This document shows, piece by piece, positions 23,908 through 33,665 of a stretch of 64,000 bases of DNA; within the stretch, counting starts at the first letter, position 1, and each line of letters begins with the position of its first letter. This DNA comes from Sphingopyxis terrae subsp. terrae NBRC 15098 (GTDB taxonomy: Bacteria > Pseudomonadota > Alphaproteobacteria > Sphingomonadales > Sphingomonadaceae), in NCBI RefSeq assembly GCF_001610975.1, contig NZ_CP013342.1, positions 186,001 through 250,000 of the forward strand. Reading direction: 5' to 3'. The notes beneath the pieces are model-generated. The model was not told the origin of the DNA. It saw only the letters and a list, made by a program, of their open reading frames with translations, and did no database searches. The translations under genes and the position numbers were made by a program.

Positions 23908-25335
23908 ATGTCCTCGCTTGGCGGCCGCCGCGCCATTATGATCGCCCTCATCCTGTCAACCTGCGGAGCCGGCGCGCCGGGAGCCTATGCCCAAAGCTGG
24001 GCCGAGCATTGGTTCGACAATGTGACCTACACGTCGCCCGGCAGTTTCGAGGACCAGGCGCGCGGTTATGTGACCGCGGGCGGCTTCTCGGGCCGCGTCG
24101 ACGTCCACAACGACTATCTGATGAGCGTGACGCTGCCCAAGGTGCGCGCGGGCTGCGGTGGCATCGACATGTTCCTCGGCGGCATGTCGTTTCTCGATCC
24201 CGACTATCTCGTCCAGAAGCTCGAGAGCATCCTGCAGGCCGCGCCCGCCGTCGCCTTCCAGTATCTCCTCGAAACCCTCGACGAGAAGATGGGCAACATC
24301 ATCTCGAAGATGGAGGCGGCGACCAACTTCCTGAACTCGATCCAGGTCAACGACTGCCGCCTTGCGAACCGCATGGTTCAGATCGCTCGAGGAGACGACA
24401 ATATGTCGGGGATCATCGAGGAGATGACCGGCTATCGCTCGATCAAGCAGGGTTATGCGAAAAGTTATCAGCAAAGCCGCGAGAAGATTGAGGCGAACAA
24501 TAATAATCCGACCGAGGATCTGAAGGAAGCGCTCGCCAACTGCCCGCGCGAGGTCACCGACATCTTCCGCACCGGCTCGCTGCTCGCGCACGCCGCCGCG
24601 CGCGTCGGCGCCAGCGAATGGACCAGCGTGATGCGTGCGCGGGTCGGCGATGTTTACATGCGTTGGGACGCGACCGACAAGGTGCCGCTCTTTTCGGCCA
24701 TCCCTGCCTGCCCGCGTCAGGACACCGAAGGCGTCGAGGATTTCCTGACCGGACGTGTCCAGGCCCGGTCGCTCAACGTCCCGCCGACCAGCGCTGACTG
24801 CGCGACTGACGGGCCGGGCCGCGGCGCGCTCGTCCTCGCGCGTGAACGGATGCAGACGATCGCGACCAAGATCCGCACCCGCGCCGCGCTGACTGCCGAA
24901 GAGCGCCAGTTCGTCGCCAATGTGAAGACGCTCCCCATCTACCGGATGCTCGAATGGGGCGTGCGCGAAGGCGTCGAGGATGCCGTGATCGGCGATACCG
25001 ACGAACTGGTCGCCCTGACCCTCGCCTACCAGATGCTCAATGATCTCACTCGCAGCATCGATTTCGCGCTGTCGAATGCCGAGCGCGGCACGTCGGCCGC
25101 CGGTGCCGCCGACGCAGGCAATGCCAATATCTGCCAGACGCGCATCCTCACCAAGGGGATAGAGCAGCTGCGCGATCTTCGCGAGGAAGTGCTGCGCCAG
25201 CGCGCGCAGATGCGCCAGTCCTATATGGCGGCGCTGAACCAGGCCAACCTCTCGGCGAACTATGCCGGGCTCGTCCGCCAGCGCGACCGCGACGCGCGCG
25301 ACGCCGCCGGTGCCGCCGCTAACCGCAATCGCTGA
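23908..25335 (+). CDS. traH: TraH, F-type pilus-assembly outer-membrane/periplasmic protein
   Basis: 475 aa, the usual TraH length. A signal peptide (IALILSTCGAGAPGAYAQ) is followed by the conserved N-terminal block: FEDQARGYVTAGGFSGRV and KVRAGCGGIDMFLGGMSFLD. The coiled C-terminal region ends near LRQRAQMRQSY. TraH works with TraF, TraW, TraU and TrbB in pilus extension. It starts after the toxin-antitoxin insertions and is followed five bases later by traG. Confidence 0.94.
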   Translation: MSSLGGRRAIMIALILSTCGAGAPGAYAQSWAEHWFDNVTYTSPGSFEDQARGYVTAGGFSGRVDVHNDYLMSVTLPKVRAGCGGIDMFLGGMSFLDPDYLVQKLESILQAAPAVAFQYLLETLDEKMGNIISKMEAATNFLNSIQVNDCRLANRMVQIARGDDNMSGIIEEMTGYRSIKQGYAKSYQQSREKIEANNNNPTEDLKEALANCPREVTDIFRTGSLLAHAAARVGASEWTSVMRARVGDVYMRWDATDKVPLFSAIPACPRQDTEGVEDFLTGRVQARSLNVPPTSADCATDGPGRGALVLARERMQTIATKIRTRAALTAEERQFVANVKTLPIYRMLEWGVREGVEDAVIGDTDELVALTLAYQMLNDLTRSIDFALSNAERGTSAAGAADAGNANICQTRILTKGIEQLRDLREEVLRQRAQMRQSYMAALNQANLSANYAGLVRQRDRDARDAAGAAANRNR

Positions 25336-25340
25336 TCGCG

Positions 25341-28300
25341 ATGTGCTCCCGATTCCTTTCCGCGCTGATCGCCGCCCTCGCCGCCACCGTGCCGACCGCT
25401 GCGCTAGCGCTCGAAACCAGCTTCCACACCTATGACGGGTTCAACGAGACCGTCGACGCGTTCCGGCTCGTCTCGATGATCTTTGCCGATCCGCGCTACG
25501 AAACGCTGGTGCTCATCGTCGCGGTCGCCGGGATCGCGCTCGGCGCGCTACTCGCGAGCGTGCGCGGCAACGGCATGGGGATCGTCGCTTTCGGCTTTCA
25601 GACGCTCGTCGGCATCGGGCTTTTCGTCGGCATGGTTGCGACCACGGGCACCGTCCATGTCTACGACCGGGTCCGCAACGCCTATCAGCCCGTTGGCGAC
25701 GTCCCGAACCTGATCGTTCTCGTCGCGGGCGTCACCAATATGATGGAGCGGGCGATCGCCGAGACGATCGACGATAATACGATCGACCCCAATGCCAAGC
25801 TCGAGTTCGGTGCGGGTGGTCACAGCTTTGACTTGTTCCTGAACGCTGTTAGCCCGCGAGGGCCGATGACCGACACCTTCCTCGATGCAACGATCAAGGA
25901 TTATGTCCGGCAATGCTATCCCGTCGCGCGCGTCTCTCCCGCCTATGGCATCGACGACGATCAACTCTTTCGTACCACGAACGATCTTCCCGCGGCTTTT
26001 GCCGCGATGTCTGGGCCGGCGACCTTCAGCACCGTCTTCACTGCCACCGACAAGGGCGGAACAACGGTGAGCTGCACCGAGACTTGGACGCATATCTCGG
26101 ACCGGCTTTCCGATCCGTCGCTGTTCCACGGTTACAGTCAACAGGTCTGCGAGCGCACCGGCTATGACGTCTCGAACGCGGCTCAGCTCCAGCGCTGCCG
26201 GTCGAACCTCGGAGCGCTCGGTGACAAGATGCTCGCGACGCCGCTGACGCTCCAGCAGCTGATGACGAACATCAACCTCGGCAACGCCGTCGGCGACGTG
26301 CTGTTCGAAGATAGCCCTGCGACCGCCGCGCGCGTCATGGCGAACCGTGCCGTCGTCTCGAGCGGTCTCGCCACCATGTCGACGGCGAACGAATGGATGC
26401 CGACGATCCGCGCCACTGTCTTCGGCATCATGCTGTTCATGATGCCGATCGCGCTGCTCTTCATCCTGACCCCGATCAACCTGCGCGTCGCGAGCTTCGC
26501 GCTTGGCCTCTTCGTCTTCGTCGCCATGTGGGGCGTGATCGATGCCGGAATCTACCAGCTCACGCTCGGCCGCGCGATGGACGTGCTTGCCGAGATGCGC
26601 TCGAACCATGTCGCGGCGAACGCCTGGATGCTGGCGCCAGGTTCGGCGATGAAGGCGCTCGCAATCTTCGGAAGCTTTCGCACCGCGGCCGCCGGGCTGG
26701 CCGGCGCCTTTGTCTTCACCGTGTTCCGCTTCTCGGGCAATGTGTTCACCTCCTTCACCAGCGGCGCGCTCGGCGTGCAGGGCCAGGGCACCGCGGCCGC
26801 CACCCCGATCATGACGCATGAAGGCCGCGCGCAGGCGCTCGAGGCGCAGGCCTCGGCGACCGGCACGACCGCACGGCGCAGTGCGGCGTCGAGCTTCGGC
26901 GACTTCGGAGAGCGGTCTACCTTCGGTACCAATCGCGCCTTCGGCGCCGCAGGTGGCTATCTCAGCGATCGCACGCCTGGCGCGCCGGGAGCGACCGGCT
27001 TCGGGCTCGGCGTCACGGACGCCGCACGCGAGCTCGGGGGGCTCGCCCCTGCCCTCGTCGGCCGCGACCTCACTCATCCCGCGACGGCCGCAGCGGTGCG
27101 CGCCAATGCGACGACGTCGGCGATCCACAATTTCGCCGAGAAGGACGCGCTACGTAGTCTCGGCACGAGCTATTTTGGGCCGGGCCAGGCGGGCGAACGC
27201 GCCTTCGCCGGCTTCGCGCAGAACATGGTGCAGTGGAAAGCCTTCGGCGATACGCGCGCCTACGACATGATGATGCGGGGCGCGCAGCGGCATTTCGAGC
27301 GCAATGGCTATGATCAGAAAGACGCTGCGCTGAAGGCCTCGACCGTGATCGCGCAGGCATCGGCCGACCCGACCTTCGCGAAGTTGATCGCCAACACGTA
27401 CGACCAGGAGGCAATGCTGCGGAACGATCTCACGGCTGCGCAGGTCAACGTCGGCGCTATGGAAGGCCGACGCGACTATGCGGGCGACAATGTCGCGGGG
27501 ATCGAACGCCGCAACGTCGCGACCGAGCAGGCGTGGCGCACCGGGAACAACGAGGGGCAGCGCAATTCCGCGTCGATGCTCGGCCTCTCCATCGACGAAA
27601 CCTCGCGCCGCATCGGCTTCATCAACACCCTCTCGGGCGAGGCGCGCTCGTCGGCGATTACCTCCCTCTCCCGCGCGACGGGCCGCAATGAGGCGCAGGT
27701 CATGCGTGCGCTGGAAACCTATAACGCCTCGGTCCAGCTCGGCACCGCCGACGGCGCGACCGCCGAGGCGGCACGCGAAGGCACGAGCGTCTATGGCCGC
27801 ACGCGCGAGGCCGCTGGTTACGATTTTGCCGAGCGCTCGGGCAAGCTCGATGCCCAGCGCGAAGTCGGCCACGATGGCGTGCGCGGCGCCGCGCGCATCG
27901 GCGAGCAGCGACGGCAGAGCGATAATTTCGGGTTTGCGGAAGGTGCGGCGGCTGCCGGCGTATCGACGCGCGAGGCGGCCCGGCTCGACGCCTTCATCCA
28001 GGCACTGAGCCGCACGGCGGGCAACCAGGTCGACATGGCCGAGGGTGGCGCGGCCGGAATTGCCGATCGTGCGCGCAACGAGCGGCTGACGCGGATCGTG
28101 GACAATGAGCGGTTGACACGCATGCAGGGGCTGCTGCGCAGCGAGGGCATCAACATGACCAAGCGCGAGCTCGCCATGGCGCAGAATGGCGATCTCAATC
28201 TCAATGTCTCGCCCGACGTCGCGCGGCAGCTCCGCGCCGCAGGCCTCATCAACGACAGCCAATATGGCACGATCGCCGAGGGAGGCCGCGCCCGGTTCAG

Positions 28301-29081
28301 CTTCGCGGACAACGACCTGCTCGTGTCGAGCAGCACCGGGTTCACGCAGTCCGCACGCAGCGACACCAGCACCAAATATGAGGCCGGCAAGCAAGCCGGA
28401 CCCGATACCATCGAAAACATGCTAAGCAGCGGACCCGAGGGTCAGGCGATGATGGCGAACTGGCTGCGCGGTGGCTTCGAAATGGACCGCAACGGCGAGT
28501 GGCGGCTCAATCCGCAGGTTGCGGATACGCTTCAACGCGACGTGTCGGCGATCATGGCCCAGACGGGATGGCAGCGGGCTATATCTCGCTCGGCGCAAGA
28601 CCAAATCTCAATGGGAACTGCGGTTGGCGGCAATGTCGGCGCAAGTGCCCAAAGCAGTGACTATGCGTCGCGTGGTGGTCCGGCCAAGGGTAAGGAACGA
28701 TCACAGACAGCAACGTCAGGGAGCGTCGGCGGGAGCTTGGGATATAGCAGCAGCGACATGGGCACGAGTAACGAGACAGCTCGGGCCTCGCTCGATATCG
28801 TAAACTATGATGTACGCGAGGCGATATCCGCCGCAGAGCGGGCGGCTGCGCGCTCTGCAAACCCTGAAATGACATTTACGAGCGAGCTGAACCGTCAGGT
28901 GCTTGGCCCCGAGGGGCTGCGAAATCGCTACCTTGGGCAAGCCGATTCCGCACGTGGAACCGCCGATATTACTGGACCGATGACGTCGCTCGAACAATCC
29001 TCGATCTTGAGCAGTGGCCGATTTTCGACCGACCTAGCAAATGGTCCATTCGACGGAGATAGCAGCTACAAGAAGCGCTAA
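25341..29081 (+). CDS. traG: TraG, mating-pair stabilisation and entry-exclusion protein
   Basis: 1246 aa. The N-terminal inner-membrane part begins after a signal-like segment with FHTYDGFNETVDAFRLVSMI and has helices at LVLIVAVAGIALGALLASV and IMLFMMPIALLFILTPINL (TraG_N). The long C-terminal half is periplasmic and low in hydrophobicity, with a repetitive coiled character. TraG has a role in pilus assembly and in mating-pair stabilisation with TraN. The end overlaps the tail of the next gene (opposite strand) by four bases, closing the operon. Confidence 0.93.
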   Translation: MCSRFLSALIAALAATVPTAALALETSFHTYDGFNETVDAFRLVSMIFADPRYETLVLIVAVAGIALGALLASVRGNGMGIVAFGFQTLVGIGLFVGMVATTGTVHVYDRVRNAYQPVGDVPNLIVLVAGVTNMMERAIAETIDDNTIDPNAKLEFGAGGHSFDLFLNAVSPRGPMTDTFLDATIKDYVRQCYPVARVSPAYGIDDDQLFRTTNDLPAAFAAMSGPATFSTVFTATDKGGTTVSCTETWTHISDRLSDPSLFHGYSQQVCERTGYDVSNAAQLQRCRSNLGALGDKMLATPLTLQQLMTNINLGNAVGDVLFEDSPATAARVMANRAVVSSGLATMSTANEWMPTIRATVFGIMLFMMPIALLFILTPINLRVASFALGLFVFVAMWGVIDAGIYQLTLGRAMDVLAEMRSNHVAANAWMLAPGSAMKALAIFGSFRTAAAGLAGAFVFTVFRFSGNVFTSFTSGALGVQGQGTAAATPIMTHEGRAQALEAQASATGTTARRSAASSFGDFGERSTFGTNRAFGAAGGYLSDRTPGAPGATGFGLGVTDAARELGGLAPALVGRDLTHPATAAAVRANATTSAIHNFAEKDALRSLGTSYFGPGQAGERAFAGFAQNMVQWKAFGDTRAYDMMMRGAQRHFERNGYDQKDAALKASTVIAQASADPTFAKLIANTYDQEAMLRNDLTAAQVNVGAMEGRRDYAGDNVAGIERRNVATEQAWRTGNNEGQRNSASMLGLSIDETSRRIGFINTLSGEARSSAITSLSRATGRNEAQVMRALETYNASVQLGTADGATAEAAREGTSVYGRTREAAGYDFAERSGKLDAQREVGHDGVRGAARIGEQRRQSDNFGFAEGAAAAGVSTREAARLDAFIQALSRTAGNQVDMAEGGAAGIADRARNERLTRIVDNERLTRMQGLLRSEGINMTKRELAMAQNGDLNLNVSPDVARQLRAAGLINDSQYGTIAEGGRARFSFADNDLLVSSSTGFTQSARSDTSTKYEAGKQAGPDTIENMLSSGPEGQAMMANWLRGGFEMDRNGEWRLNPQVADTLQRDVSAIMAQTGWQRAISRSAQDQISMGTAVGGNVGASAQSSDYASRGGPAKGKERSQTATSGSVGGSLGYSSSDMGTSNETARASLDIVNYDVREAISAAERAAARSANPEMTFTSELNRQVLGPEGLRNRYLGQADSARGTADITGPMTSLEQSSILSSGRFSTDLANGPFDGDSSYKKR

Positions 29082-29527
29082 TCTCGACGTCCAGGGTGCT
29101 GAAGGCTGAGTGGGTTGCCGATATATAGTCCGCCGGAGCGCGGATCATAGATGTCGACCGACCAATGAGGTCGCCCAAGACGCTCCCAGTGCTCGTCCTC
29201 CATCCTCATCTGCTCGAGTTCGCCGATTTCCTCGTCCGAGAGAGGCTCGCCAGATAGCGGCCTGTCGAGCCAAGCTTTGACGAACCCGAAACCAAGCACC
29301 AGTAGTGCCGTCGGCGGAAAGAACAGCATGTTGAGATAGCCTGCGAGAGCGCTGGTGTAGAACTCCGCCAGTGCCGGGACCTTCAGCGAGGCCACCGCGC
29401 CTGTCCAGTAGACCGGGATCGCCGCCCACCAGAGCTTCGCGTACCAAGGCTTCCAGAGCCAATTGCGCGCAACGGGCGGCCGCGCGGTCTCGGCTGTTGA
29501 TACGTTGGAAGGTTGGCTCGCCTGCAT
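29078..29527 (-). CDS. Membrane protein at the 3' end of the tra operon, possible exclusion factor
   Basis: 149 aa from the ATG at 29527 (GAGGAAA upstream). It has two hydrophobic segments (LWWAAIPVYWTGAVASL and LNMLFFPPTALLVLGFGFVK), a charged linker (EPLSDEEIGELEQMRMEDEH), and the end PHWSVDIYDPRSGGLYIGNP. No named family is recognised. It converges on traG with a four-base overlap. Position beside traG invites comparison with TraS-type entry exclusion proteins, but this is only inference. Confidence 0.7.
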   Translation of the reverse strand: MQASQPSNVSTAETARPPVARNWLWKPWYAKLWWAAIPVYWTGAVASLKVPALAEFYTSALAGYLNMLFFPPTALLVLGFGFVKAWLDRPLSGEPLSDEEIGELEQMRMEDEHWERLGRPHWSVDIYDPRSGGLYIGNPLSLQHPGRRD

Positions 29528-29772
29528 GGGTTTCCTCGGTCGGCAGCCTATCAGAAGATGCCGATTGAAGGAATCGAAAGAGTTTCCGGAAATGGACATA
29601 TTGCCTTCCCTGATCCGGTGAGCATCCAGCCATCTCCTGTTCCCATTTGCAACTTCACACCAACGTCAGCTTCCCTCCTCCTCCCTTGGACTTGAGGCCG
29701 GATTCCCCGTCCCTCGCTTAGGTATGATAGATTGTGTTCTGGACGATCGAGAACGCGGCGGCCAATCAGATT

Positions 29773-30171
29773 CTATCGGAGCGGCACATTCGCCCGGGAC
29801 TTCGCATAGTCGTCTAGAATGCACCGCAGGGTCGCTCGACCGCGAGCGGTCAGGGCGATGTTCGTTCGGCGCCCGTCGTGAGGATCGCGCTCGCGAGCCA
29901 CAAGTTTCCGCGATTCCATCTCAGTTGTCTGCCGCGTCGCCGTCGGAACCGAAACGCCACTCGCATATCCTAGGCTTGAAACCGGCAGCCCTTTACCGAC
30001 CGTATCCGCGACATAGAGTTCCAGTAGCATGATCCAGCCCGCATGGCTCCAGTCTTGCTTCTTGAGGTACCGCGCAATGATCTGCCGTTCGACAAGTAGT
30101 TCACGGCAAAGGCCAAGTCGTCGAGCTTCGACATCGAACGGTGGATCATCTTGTTCGATCCGCGTCGCCAT
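29773..30171 (-). CDS. MarR-family winged-helix regulator
   Basis: 132 aa. A helical N-terminus is followed by a winged helix-turn-helix around GLPVSSLGYASGVSVPTATR, then SRKLVARERDPHDGRRTNIA, the DxRR wing motif typical of MarR. The end ALTARGRATLRCILDDYAKS is the dimer helix. No obvious target gene adjoins it; the neighbours are a tra-linked membrane protein and a toxin-antitoxin pair, both separated by over 200 bases that hold no gene I can support. Confidence 0.85.
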   Translation of the reverse strand: MATRIEQDDPPFDVEARRLGLCRELLVERQIIARYLKKQDWSHAGWIMLLELYVADTVGKGLPVSSLGYASGVSVPTATRQTTEMESRKLVARERDPHDGRRTNIALTARGRATLRCILDDYAKSRANVPLR

Positions 30172-30396
30172 GCGTCCGTTTGCGCCTCGCGTCAGTTTGA
30201 CGTGGAGAGCCGGAACGTCCGGCGCCGAGGTGGATGCTGCGATCTATTGTGTTCCGTGCAGAGGCTCGAAAATCGGGTAGGCTAAAATCGAGCCCCCCTG
30301 TGGTAAAGTCGATCCAGCGCATATGTCGGAATCGAATCTTGGCGTAAAAGATGGTCAGCGCTTATCCGCATAGGCGTCCATGAGGAGTTTTTGATT

Positions 30397-30636
30397 ATGG
30401 GTGGTGCGACGCGCTGGACCGTCAATGTCGCGCCCGAAACCGACATTGATGTCCGCACATACCTAGCTCAGCGCGGAATGAAAAAGGGCGACCTATCGCG
30501 CTTCATTGAAGAGTCCGTGAAATGGCGCCTGCTCGATCTTACGCTCGCCGAGGCCCGCGCCGGTTTCGATGACGTCTCGCCGGAAGAGATGAGCCAGTTG
30601 ATCGATGAAGCGATTGCGGATGCGCGTCGGAACTGA
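30397..30636 (+). CDS. Ribbon-helix-helix-like antitoxin of a PIN toxin pair
   Basis: 79 aa. The N-terminal part (WTVNVAPETDIDVRTYLAQR, GMKKGDLSRFIEESVKWRLL) has the strand-helix-helix pattern of RHH antitoxins, and the tail (FDDVSPEEMSQLIDEAIADA) is acidic. The ATG at 30397 is preceded by GAGGAG at nine bases. The PIN toxin starts three bases after the stop, which makes the pairing clear. Confidence 0.82.
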   Translation: MGGATRWTVNVAPETDIDVRTYLAQRGMKKGDLSRFIEESVKWRLLDLTLAEARAGFDDVSPEEMSQLIDEAIADARRN

Positions 30637-30639
30637 TCA

Positions 30640-31068
30640 ATGCGCGTTGTCATCGACACCAATGTGCTTGTCAGCGCCCTTTTGCACGGGCGGTCGCTTC
30701 CCTTTCACCTGATTGCCTTGTGGTGCCAAGGCAAGATCACCTTAATCACCTCTGCTGAACAGCTAGAGGAAATTCGGCGCGGTACGCGCTATCCCAAACT
30801 GCGGGCTCGCTTGAATCCAGCCGTTGTCGGCAGACTCGTCAATGAACTCAAGGGCAGCGCCATTGTTATAGAGAATCTGCCCGACGTGTCCGTCAGCCCG
30901 GATCCCTGGGACAACTATCTTCTGGCGACGATTGAGGCCGGGATGGCCGAACTTTTGATCACCGGCGATAAGGCCGACTTGTTGAGTCTCGGGCGCCACG
31001 GCGGGGCGCGGATTATCACGGTTCGGGAATGCCTGAGGCTGATCACAGGAACCGAGCCTGATATCTAG
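30640..31068 (+). CDS. PIN-domain toxin component (PF13470 type)
   Basis: 142 aa. It starts MRVVIDTNVLVSALLHGRSL (first aspartate), with ITSAEQLEEIRRGTRYPKLR (glutamate) and VSPDPWDNYLLATIEAGMAE then LLITGDKADLL with the distal acidic residues. This subfamily (putative toxin-antitoxin system toxin component) is distinct from VapC but has the same nuclease fold. It is intact and directly behind its antitoxin. Confidence 0.87.
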   Translation: MRVVIDTNVLVSALLHGRSLPFHLIALWCQGKITLITSAEQLEEIRRGTRYPKLRARLNPAVVGRLVNELKGSAIVIENLPDVSVSPDPWDNYLLATIEAGMAELLITGDKADLLSLGRHGGARIITVRECLRLITGTEPDI

Positions 31069-31300
31069 CGCCTCGTCGGCGCCAGAGCCGGCGTCCCTTC
31101 AGCCGAGACGACTCCATCTCATCGGCCGAAACTGTGAGAGCACGGCAAAGGGCCGCTTTGACTTCATCGACGCAGAGCCCGTGACGATGCCGAGTTCGCT
31201 ATCGCTCGCGTGGTCGACTGGGGAGCCTAAGGAAACTCGGCGCAAGCAGAGGCGCTGGGCGATTGCGAAGCGCCAGGCGGGACTCGACCGCGACCGCGAC

Positions 31301-31567
31301 CGCGAGAAGCTCGGACCGATCTACAATTTCATGGTCACCAAGCGCTAAGGTCGCGTCGAATATGCGGTCCTCCAGTTCGGCGGTCTATTCGGTCTTGGCA
31401 GCGACTATTATCCGCTGCCCTGGGACGTCCTGACTTACGACACCGAACAGGGCGGCTATGTCGTCGATCTCGACAAGAAGGTTCTCGAACAGGCGCCGCG
31501 CTATGGCGCCGATAGCAAGCCGACCTTTGATCACGACTATGGTCGCGGGATCAATTATCCGTTCTAG
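31301..31567 (+). pseudogene. Decayed PRC-barrel domain gene
   Basis: The frame reads REKLGPIYNFMVTKR, stop (TAA at 31346-31348), then GRVEYAVLQFGGLFGLGSDY, YPLPWDVLTYDTEQGGYVVD and LDKKVLEQAPRYGADSKPTF. This is a PRC-barrel protein of the type common in sphingomonads (VRYAVLEFGG, YPIPW, GGYVVDLDK), with an internal stop and no N-terminal start. It is a remnant, presumably chromosomal in origin. Confidence 0.8.
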
Positions 31568-32154
31568 TTTCCGGCGCAGGATTCGGATGCGAGGTAACCG
31601 CATCGGAGGGCTGCCTCATCGGCGCGGACTGTCCCTGCGCGGCAGCACGAGCGGCAATCCGCCGACCGCCTGCCGCCGGCGATGCATATCATCTGCGACC
31701 GCATCAATGATCACGACGAAATGCTGCGGTCGATCGCACGGATGGATTTCACGGTCGCGCCGGGCCGCGGTGACGGGGCGAAGAATGGCGGCGGCCCCGA
31801 TCCGCGCGATCCGACATGGGCGCCGCGCGGGCGCACATCGGCGTCACGGCCGTTCGGACGACCCCCGAACAAGATGAAATCCTCCGTATCCGCAGCCATG
31901 ATTTTCACTAACCGGACCTTATCGCAGAGCACCCATACGAGATACTCGGTGAAGAAAAGCAAATCGTTGCCAAGGGTTGCCTGAAAATTCCGGTCCGCCT
32001 ACTCCCGTGTTAAGTTGAAATTCAGAGAGAGTCGGGAACCGGCTCTGTTGACGGAATGCACGGGGAGCCGCTTGCAGAATCCGTCGGAAAGCAATGCTCG
32101 GGTCGAGAAAAAGAGGTGCTGTTTTAGATAGCGTAAGGGACTTGCCGTCCATTG
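31568..32154. other. Low-information stretch after the PRC remnant
   Basis: No supported gene. A 100-codon plus-strand frame at 31682-31984 (starting MHIICDRINDHDEMLRSIAR) has a plausible first half, but its second half is rich in S, R and K and shows no family; I do not call it. Likewise 31069-31300, before the PRC remnant, holds nothing clear apart from a possible hairpin near 31080-31110. The region looks like decayed imported DNA. Confidence 0.4.
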
Positions 32155-32658
32155 ATGGCAAGCAGCGCGCACTTGTCTGCTAGTGATGTAAAAGAGCCGA
32201 GCATCGCTCTCTGCGAACGCTTGGCCCCGCGCCAACGCGAGTGCCTCCGCCATGTCTATCGGCTCAAGACCTCCAAGGAAATCGCCCTCGAATTGGGTCT
32301 GGGCGTCGGCACCGTCGACACTTACATCAGCGAGGCTGTCGCCATTTTGCGCGCCCGCAATCGCCGGCACGCAGCGGAACTTTTCCACGCCTTCGAAGAC
32401 GCCGCGATGACCCCCCGCAAAATGCAGTTGGAGAATACGGGGGTAGGCACCGGCCAGGCCGATGAGCCACCGGAGAAGGCGGAACCACCGCCCACCTCCT
32501 GGGTCAGGTTGCTTCCTCTACGAACCATGGGAGTATCTGCAAATGACCTCGACCCGTACCTCCGTTACTTCTGGCTCGTCTTCCTTGCGATCGCGCTTGC
32601 AGTCGGCTTCGGCATGCTCGCCGTCGGACTCGACGTCCTCTCCCGGCTTCTCGGATAG
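32155..32658 (+). CDS. LuxR-type HTH protein with a C-terminal membrane anchor
   Basis: 167 aa. The HTH lies at about residues 20-75: RLAPRQRECLRHVYRLKTSK, EIALELGLGVGTVDTYISEA, the GerE/LuxR recognition pattern, but no receiver or autoinducer domain precedes it. A proline-rich linker follows, and one transmembrane helix near the C-terminus (YFWLVFLAIALAVGFGMLAV). It is a DNA-binding protein tethered to the inner membrane. Its 3' end overlaps the next gene. Confidence 0.82.
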   Translation: MASSAHLSASDVKEPSIALCERLAPRQRECLRHVYRLKTSKEIALELGLGVGTVDTYISEAVAILRARNRRHAAELFHAFEDAAMTPRKMQLENTGVGTGQADEPPEKAEPPPTSWVRLLPLRTMGVSANDLDPYLRYFWLVFLAIALAVGFGMLAVGLDVLSRLLG

Positions 32659-32995
32659 AAGGTCCGACGATGAAGAGCGCATCAAGCATCTGACCGAATC
32701 GCTGTTCGGCTACGAAAAACTGCTGCAGCAGATTTTCGCGGAAGGCGGGCGGCTCGCCACTGCGGCAATCGACGCGCAGACGCACCAAAATCTTTCGCCG
32801 CTGGTCGGACATCAGATATTGTCGGCCCTGACCAACGCGCAGCTCTCGGTTACCGGAGCGCTCGGTTACATGGCCGAAGGTCATCGACAGCTTGAAGTGC
32901 TGGCACAAAAGCTGGGCATTGATCCTGAAGCTTTCGGGGATGTCGTCAAGCGCCCAAGCGCGCGCGGCGCGACGCCCCTTGAATTGGCCGCCTGA
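32543..32995 (+). CDS. Conserved-looking small protein overlapping the LuxR-type gene
   Basis: Up to 150 aa. The first 40 codons lie out of frame over the end of the LuxR-type gene and are serine-rich, so the real start is doubtful; the convincing part begins at DDEERIKHLTESLFGYEKLL and runs through IFAEGGRLATAAIDAQTHQN and LSVTGALGYMAEGHRQLEVL. The helical, amphipathic sequence has no domain I can name. It lies between two membrane-associated genes in one transcription direction, so it may work with them. Confidence 0.6.
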   Translation: MTSTRTSVTSGSSSLRSRLQSASACSPSDSTSSPGFSDRRSDDEERIKHLTESLFGYEKLLQQIFAEGGRLATAAIDAQTHQNLSPLVGHQILSALTNAQLSVTGALGYMAEGHRQLEVLAQKLGIDPEAFGDVVKRPSARGATPLELAA

Positions 32996-33013
32996 CCAAG
33001 GGGGCCGCTGCTC

Positions 33014-33508
33014 GTGATCGTCATTGTGGCATTCATGATCCTGCTCTTCCTCGTCTCTGCCTATGCGCAGTGGCGAGGCGGAGCCCCGGAAAGGACTGCG
33101 TCGATCTGCATGGTCATCGCCACGATGGGAACTTTTTGGGCCGGACTAAGCAATCCATCCTATCGCGACGTCGAATGGGAAATGTTACTTATCGATTTCG
33201 GGCTCCTGCTGGCGCTTTCGGCAATCGCCGGGGCGGCAGACAGATTCTGGCCGATCTGGCTGGCAGCCTTTCAGTTGGTTGCGGTCGCGGCACACGGCGT
33301 CACGGCATACAATCCCGAGATCTTGCCCGTCGCCTATTGGTGGATCGTAGGTAAGATCGCCTATCCAATGGTCGCAATCCTCGCCATTGGGACACGGCGA
33401 CATCACCGCAGGACACGTGACGGGCTCCAGGAATATGCTTGGACTCATCAGCGACATCGCGCCGCATCTTCGCGCGCGAAGACGATCACACCCGCCCCGC
33501 GTTCCTGA
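33014..33508 (+). CDS. Multi-pass inner-membrane protein, function unknown
   Basis: 164 aa from a GTG. There are four or five hydrophobic segments, including IVIVAFMILLFLVSAYAQW, LLIDFGLLLALSAIAGAADR, FWPIWLAAFQLVAVAAHGVT and IVGKIAYPMVAILAIGTRRH, then a basic tail. I do not recognise a named family. It starts 18 bases after the preceding gene and so probably forms a three-gene unit with it and the LuxR-type regulator. Confidence 0.7.
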   Translation: MIVIVAFMILLFLVSAYAQWRGGAPERTASICMVIATMGTFWAGLSNPSYRDVEWEMLLIDFGLLLALSAIAGAADRFWPIWLAAFQLVAVAAHGVTAYNPEILPVAYWWIVGKIAYPMVAILAIGTRRHHRRTRDGLQEYAWTHQRHRAASSRAKTITPAPRS

Positions 33509-33665
33509 CTGATTCGTCGCATCGTCGCCGACGCGCGAACCGTGGAGGGGCTCTGTGGCGACCATTCCACGCCGGGATTGACCACAATGCTCAGTCCGAG
33601 ACTCCACTAAGCATCGGTCATGTCCGCGACTGGCGCACGGGCGCTCGAACTCGGAGTGTATGAAG

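Noticed and set aside
25548..28394. Long minus-strand frames opposite traG
   Set aside because: Antisense of a clear TraG; composition is rich in R, G, A and H with no domain.
31682..31984. 100-codon plus-strand frame after the PRC remnant
   Set aside because: Only the first half looks protein-like, no ribosome site or family, and it lies in decayed DNA.
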